From NCBI GenBank assembly GCA_946405115.1, contig CAMJGB010000036.1:1-12191 (forward strand): a DNA stretch of 12,191 nucleotides. Reading direction: 5' to 3'. The notes below the pieces were generated by a model, which worked only from the letters and a program-made list of their open reading frames with translations, was not told where the DNA came from and searched no databases. Origin of the DNA: an uncultured Clostridia bacterium. GTDB lineage: Bacteria; Bacillota; Clostridia; Saccharofermentanales; Saccharofermentanaceae. Positions 6,868-12,191 of this stretch are shown here, piece after piece (within the stretch, counting starts at the first letter, position 1; the number at the start of each line of letters is the position of its first letter). Position numbers and translations under genes: made by a program.

Positions 6868-8673
6868 GTGTTTCATCACAGCTTTATTATGCGAAGAATG
6901 TTCATGCTGGTGTTCATCGCACTGGCAGCTTCAGCATTACTTGCTGCGGTAGCATTCAGTATCGCCGGAAGAACGGCAGCTTTCAATTACAACGTAGACG
7001 AAGCTCAGACCCAGTATGAGAAGATATCGGAAGTAATTAAGTCAGCTTCCGATGAACTTTCTTTGGAAGAGATCTACGAATATATCCTCTATCCCGCCTG
7101 CGTATCTAACCGCGAGTACTTTATTACTGATACAACAGGAAGGATCATCCTCCCTGAATCAGGCAAACTCGGCGAAGATGTTGAAGAGCAGGCAGCCATC
7201 GAGTTTATTAAGTACAACCTTAATGACGAAGAATCCTGGTCAGACCACCTGGCATTCATGCCTTATACTCTGTATTCACACCAGACTCTTCTCATGAAGA
7301 TCCCATTCTCTAATAATGGTAACTATTATTATGTAATCCAATATAACCTCATCAACGAGGATGATGACCTTATCAACAGCTACATCAACATCCTCCTTCT
7401 CTCTACGCTTGCTGCAGCTCTCGCGATGATGGTTCCTACAATCATCTTCGTTGAAGTTATCACGGAGCCTTTGCAGGAAGTTAACCAGGTTGCCAAGGAA
7501 TACGGCCGAGGTAATTTGAGGATCAGAGCTAACGAGAATCACGTCGGTGAGGCCGGAGAACTTGCTGTCTCGTTCAACAGCATGGCTGACCGACTGACCA
7601 AATCCATCAATGAATTGACCAACGAGAGAAATAAGCTTGAGAATATCTTCAATGTCATTTCCGAAGGAATCATGGTGTTTAACAGAGACGGTACAGTTAC
7701 CTTCTCTAATGACAAGATGAAGGATATCTTCTCCAAAGTTCCTCATAAGAACAACTTCTCCGAGAAGATCCAGATTGTGCCTTTCGAGAGTTTCTGGAAT
7801 GATCTTGCCGAGTGCATGGAATCCGGTGAGAACAAGAAGAACGTTGAAGAGAGTGCGAATTACGCATACGAATATACCATCGTCCCGAGATTTGACGTAA
7901 ACGAGAGCTCGGAATGCATCGGAGCTACAGGCTTCTTCAGAGATATTACTGAGGAACATAAGCTCGACATGACAAGACGAGACTACGTTGCCAATATCTC
8001 ACACGAGCTTCGTACACCGCTTCAAACCTTAAGAGGTCTCATCGAGCCTTTGTCTGACGGCATGGTTAAGAAGGAAGCCGACAGAATGAGATATTACGAC
8101 ATCATTCTTAATGAGACGCTTCGTCTCTCACGTCTTATCGATGACATGCTTGAATTGTCCAAGCTCCAGTCAAGAACGCTTGCATTCCAGATGTATCCTT
8201 TCGATATCAACGAGCTTCTCGACAGCATTCTTGCACGTTTTACGCCTGTAATGAAGGACGAAGGAATCTTCTTCAGCGTTCATAACACCACAGGTAAGCT
8301 TCCTACCGTTATGGGTAACCCTGACCGTGTTAACCAGATTCTCGTAATCCTTCTTGATAATGCCAAGAAGTACACACCTTCAGGCGGCAGCATCACCATT
8401 ACAAGTGACTATAACGAAGAGATCGGTAAGGTTTATATTTCCGTTGCTGATACCGGACAAGGCATTCACGAGTACGATATAAACCATATTTTCGAGAGAT
8501 TCTTCAAAGCAGACCGTGCCCGCGGCAAGAAGGGTACCGGATTGGGTCTTGCCATCGCGAAGGAGCTCCTTACATACATGGGCGAAGATATTACCGTAGA
8601 AAGTGAATACGGTAAGGGAACGAAGTTCACATTTACCCTCAAGAAGGCGGAAGCTACCAACGCATGGGAGTAA
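6868..8673 (+). CDS. Membrane sensor histidine kinase (HAMP-PAS-HisKA-HATPase)
   Basis: This is the partner kinase of the preceding regulator. The 601 residues contain a first transmembrane helix (about 11-33), an extracellular sensor region of about 135 residues, a second transmembrane helix (about 172-196), HAMP (about 198-248), a PAS domain (about 256-365, ISEGIMVFNRDGTVTFSN), HisKA with phosphoacceptor H379 in NISHELRTPL, and the ATPase domain with N box N498 (LLDNAKKYTPSGG), G1 DTGQGI (D528) and GTGLGLAI (from about 556). All catalytic residues are intact, so it should be active. This architecture is shared by WalK, PhoR and ResE kinases; the signal is unknown. The start is GTG at 6868, touching the regulator's TAA, with GAGG about 8 bases upstream; an ATG at codon 8 is an alternative. 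The last 10 bases overlap the next gene. Confidence 0.93.
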   Translation: MFHHSFIMRRMFMLVFIALAASALLAAVAFSIAGRTAAFNYNVDEAQTQYEKISEVIKSASDELSLEEIYEYILYPACVSNREYFITDTTGRIILPESGKLGEDVEEQAAIEFIKYNLNDEESWSDHLAFMPYTLYSHQTLLMKIPFSNNGNYYYVIQYNLINEDDDLINSYINILLLSTLAAALAMMVPTIIFVEVITEPLQEVNQVAKEYGRGNLRIRANENHVGEAGELAVSFNSMADRLTKSINELTNERNKLENIFNVISEGIMVFNRDGTVTFSNDKMKDIFSKVPHKNNFSEKIQIVPFESFWNDLAECMESGENKKNVEESANYAYEYTIVPRFDVNESSECIGATGFFRDITEEHKLDMTRRDYVANISHELRTPLQTLRGLIEPLSDGMVKKEADRMRYYDIILNETLRLSRLIDDMLELSKLQSRTLAFQMYPFDINELLDSILARFTPVMKDEGIFFSVHNTTGKLPTVMGNPDRVNQILVILLDNAKKYTPSGGSITITSDYNEEIGKVYISVADTGQGIHEYDINHIFERFFKADRARGKKGTGLGLAIAKELLTYMGEDITVESEYGKGTKFTFTLKKAEATNAWE

Positions 8674-9356
8674 GAATCAACAAATACATTGCTTCCAGCG
8701 GTTTTTGCTCAAGAAGGCAGGCTGATGAGCTTGTCGAATCAGGTAAAGTAACCATAGACGGCGTAGTTGCCGTTAACGGTTCCGTTGTAGAAGAAGGTCA
8801 GCTTGTTGAAGTTGACGGCAAGGAAGTAGTTCCCGAGGACAACAAGATCTACATCGCACTTCATAAACCCTTAGGCATTACATGCACGACAGACAGAAGA
8901 GATCCCACCAATATCATTGATTATCTCGGACTGGACGACCGTGTCTTCCCAATAGGACGCCTTGATAAGAATTCTTCGGGCCTCATTCTTCTTACGAACG
9001 ACGGAGATATAGTTAATACTCTTCTTCGCGCAGAGAACGGTCACGAGAAAGAATACCAGGTTAGAGTCGACAGAAAGATCGAACCTGACTTCAAGAAGAA
9101 AATGGAAGCAGGGCTTGTAATCCTTGGTCAGAAGACTCTTCCCTGCAAAGTCACGGTTACGGGAACACACACGTTCAACATCATCTTAAAGCAAGGACTT
9201 AACAGACAGATTAGAAGAATGTGCGAGGCTTTGGGCTACAGAGTTACAAAACTTCGCAGGATACGCTTCATCAACATCACCTTAGGTGACATGAAACCCG
9301 GTGACAAGCGTTATCTTACTAAAGATGAAGTAAGAAGATTAAAAGCGGGCAATTAA
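8664..9356 (+). CDS. rluF: RluF-type pseudouridine synthase (RsuA/RluB/RluE/RluF family)
   Basis: This enzyme is predicted to make pseudouridine in 23S rRNA. The N-terminal S4 RNA-binding domain (about 3-50, INKYIASSGFCSRRQADELV) precedes the catalytic domain with GRLDKNSSGLILLTNDGD (D101), the HEKEYQVRVD segment and QGLNRQIRRMCEALGY. The wording of these motifs, particularly NDGDIVN..LRAENGHEKEY and LNRQIRRMCE, resembles E. coli RluF (which modifies U2604) more than RluB or RsuA, so I use that symbol with moderate confidence. At 230 residues it is slightly short. The ATG lies 10 bases inside the kinase gene, with GGCGG about 13 bases upstream, so it is likely coupled to kinase translation. 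Its 3' end overlaps the convergent yqeG by 18 bases. Confidence 0.85.
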   Translation: MGVRINKYIASSGFCSRRQADELVESGKVTIDGVVAVNGSVVEEGQLVEVDGKEVVPEDNKIYIALHKPLGITCTTDRRDPTNIIDYLGLDDRVFPIGRLDKNSSGLILLTNDGDIVNTLLRAENGHEKEYQVRVDRKIEPDFKKKMEAGLVILGQKTLPCKVTVTGTHTFNIILKQGLNRQIRRMCEALGYRVTKLRRIRFINITLGDMKPGDKRYLTKDEVRRLKAGN

Positions 9357-9836
9357 CCTTACGAGCTTCTCGAAAGGCCTCTTAAGCACGACATACCATA
9401 TCTCTTTGCTTGAGTACTTCTCCACCATTATCGTGTATACGGGAGCAAGCCTTCCTGCTATGACGTCAGTAAACACCTGATCGCCTATCATTACGGCATT
9501 CTCGGCATTAGTCTCCATAAGCTTTAACGCACGGTATATGCCGTCGGGCCTCGGCTTATGAGCATATGTAACGCAAGGTATGCCTAAAGCTTCGGCGATC
9601 TTCGAGGATCTTCCTGTCTTAGCATTAGACACGAGACAGCACGAGAACCCCTCCCCCTTTATCTTCTCTATGAAATCGAAAGCGTACTTATCCGGAGCCG
9701 TAGCGTGGTCGGGGCCCAAAGTGTTGTCAAAATCAAGTAAAAGACACGTCTTTCCTGCCTCCTTCAAGTCGTTAAGAGGCACGTCATATACGCTTTTACA
9801 TACTTTGTCAGGCTTCATTGCAGCGAAAATATTCAT
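9339..9836 (-). CDS. yqeG: YqeG-family HAD-IIIA phosphatase
   Basis: A 165-residue protein of the HAD superfamily, as in the YqeG family of Bacillota. The four motifs are present: LLDFDNTLG with nucleophile D35 and acid/base D37, LVSNA (S70), HKPRPDG with K94, and MIGDQVFTDV with D119 and D124. Length matches the family (about 165-175). It should hydrolyse a phosphate ester; the physiological substrate of bacterial YqeG is not established, although eukaryotic relatives act on phosphatidylglycerophosphate. In bacilli yqeG usually sits beside yqeH and aroE, unlike here. The ATG at 9836 has no ribosome binding site and lies only a few bases past the predicted transcription start; a second ATG at 9818 is possible. 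Its tail overlaps the convergent rluF. Confidence 0.87.
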   Translation of the reverse strand: MNIFAAMKPDKVCKSVYDVPLNDLKEAGKTCLLLDFDNTLGPDHATAPDKYAFDFIEKIKGEGFSCCLVSNAKTGRSSKIAEALGIPCVTYAHKPRPDGIYRALKLMETNAENAVMIGDQVFTDVIAGRLAPVYTIMVEKYSSKEIWYVVLKRPFEKLVRLIARF

Positions 9837-9844
9837 ATCTTGGA

Positions 9845-9873
9845 ATTGTAAATATAAAAATACTAAATGTAAA
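9845..9873 (-). promoter_or_regulatory. Promoter of yqeG
   Basis: On the reverse strand TTTACA (9873..9868) and TACAAT (9850..9845) are 17 bases apart, each one base from consensus. Transcription would start near 9838, only about two bases before the ATG at 9836..9834, which would give an almost leaderless transcript. A second reverse-strand TATAAT at 9893..9888 is an alternative with a poor -35. Confidence 0.5.
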
Positions 9874-9874
9874 T

Positions 9875-9885
9875 CACATCATGTG
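9875..9885. promoter_or_regulatory. Palindrome over the lysC promoter, candidate operator
   Basis: CACAT-C-ATGTG is a perfect 5-bp inverted repeat around one central base, extended imperfectly on both sides by AAAT and TTAT. It overlaps the first bases of the extended -10 element of lysC and lies just upstream of the yqeG -35. The position suits a repressor site controlling one or both genes, but no repressor can be named. Confidence 0.3.
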
Positions 9886-9920
9886 TTATTATATGTGGCG
9901 ATAAAGAAAAGAGGTATCGT
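9882..9920 (+). promoter_or_regulatory. Extended -10 promoter and ribosome binding site of lysC
   Basis: TGTTATTAT (9884-9892) is an extended -10 element; the -35 region is poor, as is common for this promoter type. Transcription would start near 9899. GAGGT (9911-9915) preceded by AAAA is the ribosome binding site, about 6 bases before the ATG at 9922. The leader of about 23 nucleotides has no room for a lysine riboswitch. Confidence 0.5.
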
Positions 9921-9921
9921 T

Positions 9922-11274
9922 ATGAAGATAGCAAAATTCGGTGGTTCATCACTTGCAGATGCTTTCCAGATCAAGAAAGTATGTGACATTGTACTCGCTG
10001 ATCCTGACAGAAGGATCATTGTCGTTTCCGCTCCCGGTAAGAGAGACAAGGAAGACATCAAGGTCACTGACCTCCTTATTGCTGTTGCTAACGCAGCACT
10101 TGCAGGTGATTCTTACGAAGATGAACTCAACAGAGTAATTGAGAGATATCGCGGTATCTGCGATGAACTTGATATTGAGGGAATACTTCCTGACATCGTT
10201 GAGACATTAAAGGCTGCTGCTTCTTCCGACACTTCAGATTCCAACAGATACATCGATACAGTAAAGGCTATGGGCGAAGACTGCTGCGCAAGACTTGTTG
10301 CAGCTTACCTCACATCCATCGGCCACCCTGCTAAGTACTGCAATCCTAAGGAGTGCGGTCTTTTCCTCGAGCACGACGCTGCAGGTAAGGCAAGAATCCT
10401 CGGAGAGTCTTACGATAACCTTGAGAATCTTAAGTATTCCAAGGAGATCTGCATCTTCCCCGGCTTCTACGGATACGGCAAGGACGGCAGAGTCATCACA
10501 TTCTCAAGAGGCGGTTCCGATATCACAGGTTCTATCCTCGCAGGTGCTGTAAGCGCTGACATTTACGAGAACTGGACTGACGTCGACAACGTATTTGCAG
10601 TTAACCCCAACATCGTAAAGAATCCTTTCCCTATCTACGAGATCACATACGATGAGATGCGTGAGCTTGCATATGCAGGTTTCTCCGTTCTTCACGAGGA
10701 AGCTCTCTACCCTGTTTACGTAAGAGGCATTCCCGTTCATATCAGAAACACAAACAACCCTTCTGCTAAGGGTACAAAGATCGTTTCCGAGAGAACTCAC
10801 TATGATTCACTCGTTACAGGTATCGCAGGCGAGCAGGGATTCCTTACTATCACTGTTACCAAGTACCTCATGAACCACGAAGTAGGCTTCATCTCCCAGC
10901 TTCTTACAATCCTTGCTGAGGAAGGCGTACCGGTAGAGCACATCCCTTCCGGAATCGATTCCGTTACAATCATCGCAAGAAAGAAGTACTTCACACCTGA
11001 GAAGGAAGATATCGTTATCAACCGTTTCAGAAATGAAGCAAGAGCTGAATCCGTTAAGGTTGACAGAGACCTCGCCATCGTAATGATCGTTGGTCAGGCT
11101 ATGGAAAAGTCCGTAGGTATCATGGCAAGAGCTGCATCTGCACTCTCTGCTGCAGGTATCAACTTGAGAATCGTTAACCAGGGTGCCTCCGAGATTTCCA
11201 TGATGTTCGGTGTATCCGAGGAATATACGGATTACGCTGTAAGAGTTCTTTATAAGGAATTGTTCAGATATTGA
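9922..11274 (+). CDS. lysC: Aspartate kinase (AKIII-like, with C-terminal ACT domains)
   Basis: The enzyme phosphorylates aspartate with ATP, the entry step to lysine, threonine, methionine and diaminopimelate. The 450 residues show the N-terminal KFGGSSLADA nucleotide-binding motif, VVSAPGKR, FSRGGSDITGSILA near 193-206, TDVDNVFAVNP, AGFSVLHEEA and NTNNPSAKGT of the kinase domain, then two ACT regulatory modules at about 304-375 and 384-447. Monofunctional length and wording resemble B. subtilis AKIII (YclM/ThrD); feedback by lysine and/or threonine is likely from the ACT domains, but which one cannot be told. The start at 9922 is chosen because homology begins at MKIAKFGGSS and a ribosome binding site precedes it; the open frame runs back to 9580 only through yqeG antisense sequence. 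The gene stands alone, divergent from yqeG. Confidence 0.95.
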   Translation: MKIAKFGGSSLADAFQIKKVCDIVLADPDRRIIVVSAPGKRDKEDIKVTDLLIAVANAALAGDSYEDELNRVIERYRGICDELDIEGILPDIVETLKAAASSDTSDSNRYIDTVKAMGEDCCARLVAAYLTSIGHPAKYCNPKECGLFLEHDAAGKARILGESYDNLENLKYSKEICIFPGFYGYGKDGRVITFSRGGSDITGSILAGAVSADIYENWTDVDNVFAVNPNIVKNPFPIYEITYDEMRELAYAGFSVLHEEALYPVYVRGIPVHIRNTNNPSAKGTKIVSERTHYDSLVTGIAGEQGFLTITVTKYLMNHEVGFISQLLTILAEEGVPVEHIPSGIDSVTIIARKKYFTPEKEDIVINRFRNEARAESVKVDRDLAIVMIVGQAMEKSVGIMARAASALSAAGINLRIVNQGASEISMMFGVSEEYTDYAVRVLYKELFRY

Positions 11275-11293
11275 TCTACGGCAATTCGTAGAT
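11274..11293. repeat. Hairpin at the lysC/comEC junction
   Basis: ATCTACG and CGTAGAT form a perfect 7-bp inverted repeat with a 6-base loop (GCAATT) exactly where the convergent lysC and comEC genes end. No T tract follows on either strand, so it is not a standard intrinsic terminator, although it may protect 3' ends or weaken read-through. Confidence 0.4.
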
Positions 11294-12191
11294 GATCGCA
11301 CCTTCAAGGTCGGTCCTTCTTATCTCGCAGCCAAAGGCCGTAAGCCTTTCGAGAGTCGCAGGAGCAGGATGTCCGTACCTTGAATTCTCTTCTACAGAGA
11401 TAACAGCAATGTCGGGTGTCACGTATTCGAGAAACTCACTTGAAGTAGAGTAAGCCGAACCGTGATGCCCGACTTTTAATATGTCTGAATCTATGTCTGC
11501 TCCGCTTACTATTAGAGCCTCCTCCGACATAAACCCTATATCTCCCGTATAAAGTATCGACAGGTCACCGTATACAAGTCTTAACACGATACTGTCCTCG
11601 TTCCCGCCGTCCGTCACTTCACAAGGCCATACACAATAAAGTGTTATGTCATCGGTCATCCTTATCTCATCGCCGGATGACAAGTCATAACACGTAAGAA
11701 ACGTATCTATACGACCCACGGAATCAAGATAATTAAGGCCTCCTATGTGGTCTTCATCCATATGAGATGCCACGGCTATATCAACTGAGGTAATTCCATA
11801 GTAATCAAGCACAGACGATACCGAGTATCTTCCCTCATCCTCTACTCCGCCGTCTATGATAAGGCTTTTGCCCTCACTCATGATAAGGCACGAATCCCCC
11901 TGCCCGACATCAATGAATATGATCCGCACATTAGGTCTCGTAAGATACGATCCCGCCATAAGGCCTATCGAAATCATCACTACACCGATACACGGAATCA
12001 GAAGATACCGTCGTATTATTCCGTATGGCATGAGAAGCAGAACTATAAGCACAAGAGAAGAATATATAAACATCGGCGACAAGCCATTGGTATCAGCGCC
12101 TTCCATGGAGACTTTGGAACAAAGATCCGTTATTAATATCAGAAGTTTGAATATAAAGGAGCATGCGAAAGGAAGCCCTGTAATAACACAA
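11276..12191 (-). CDS. comEC: ComEC/Rec2 DNA-uptake channel, C-terminal part (runs off right edge)
   Basis: ComEC forms the membrane channel that brings single-stranded DNA into the cell during transformation; its C-terminal metallo-beta-lactamase-like domain is proposed to degrade the other strand. The visible 304 codons stay open to the right edge, with no stop or convincing start, so the gene begins outside the window. The part shown has hydrophobic segments (LPFACSFIFKLLILI near the edge, then two helices at about 12050-11950), followed by the domain with FIDVGQGD, LIIDGG, SHMDEDHIGGL (HxDxDH metal motif), YTGDI and KVGHHGS. These are the standard ComEC C-terminal motifs. An ATG at 12106 could suggest a separate 276-residue protein, but membrane-like sequence continues upstream in frame. 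The gene ends one base from the lysC stop. Confidence 0.88.
   Translation of the reverse strand, partial: CVITGLPFACSFIFKLLILITDLCSKVSMEGADTNGLSPMFIYSSLVLIVLLLMPYGIIRRYLLIPCIGVVMISIGLMAGSYLTRPNVRIIFIDVGQGDSCLIMSEGKSLIIDGGVEDEGRYSVSSVLDYYGITSVDIAVASHMDEDHIGGLNYLDSVGRIDTFLTCYDLSSGDEIRMTDDITLYCVWPCEVTDGGNEDSIVLRLVYGDLSILYTGDIGFMSEEALIVSGADIDSDILKVGHHGSAYSTSSEFLEYVTPDIAVISVEENSRYGHPAPATLERLTAFGCEIRRTDLEGAIIYELP

Noticed and set aside
7276..7959. A 227-codon open frame on the reverse strand inside the histidine kinase gene
   Set aside because: It lies wholly within the well-supported kinase and shows no domain or start signal.
9580..9921. An upstream extension of the aspartate kinase reading frame
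   Set aside because: The extra residues come from the antisense strand of yqeG; aspartate kinase homology begins at the ATG at 9922, which has a ribosome binding site and promoter.
1..12191. A new defence, mobile or biosynthetic system
   Set aside because: All genes but the lipoprotein belong to known housekeeping families; there are no transposases, integrases, repeats, toxin-antitoxin pairs, nucleases of defence type or biosynthetic enzymes.

Overview
The window is an ordinary stretch of bacterial chromosome. Its protein families, strong AGGAGG-type ribosome binding sites, moderate base composition (about 45% GC by eye) and PepV, YqeG, WalK/PhoR-type kinase and AKIII-type aspartate kinase suggest a Clostridia-like member of the Bacillota. 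I cannot place the family or genus from the sequence alone. There are no mobile elements, phage genes, CRISPR repeats, tRNAs or rRNAs. The longest stretch without a gene is about 168 bases, and coding is nearly continuous.

Layout from left to right. (1) The start of rpsB (ribosomal protein S2) runs leftward off the edge. (2) Divergent from it is a PepV-type M20 dipeptidase, which ends at a bidirectional terminator shared with thrS. (3) A leftward block reads, in its direction of transcription, lipoprotein, COG1092-type SAM methyltransferase, RluA-type pseudouridine synthase and thrS. The first three genes overlap and look translationally coupled; thrS has its own promoter. (4) Divergent from the lipoprotein is a rightward operon of OmpR-family response regulator, membrane histidine kinase and RluF-type pseudouridine synthase, with abutting or overlapping genes. 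(5) A leftward YqeG-type HAD phosphatase overlaps the tail of the RluF gene. (6) Divergent from it is a rightward aspartate kinase (lysC). (7) At the right edge is a leftward ComEC C-terminal region, which stays open to the window edge and is therefore part of a longer gene.

Functional themes are translation (S2, ThrRS, three putative RNA-modification enzymes), amino acid metabolism (dipeptidase, aspartate kinase), envelope sensing (two-component system, lipoprotein) and DNA uptake (ComEC). I found no convincing new system. The points most worth a second look are a ThrRS without a TGS domain and with an insert before motif 2, the coupling of RNA-modification genes to a two-component operon and to an unrecognised lipoprotein, a palindrome on the lysC promoter, and a yqeG promoter so close to its ATG that the mRNA may have almost no leader.
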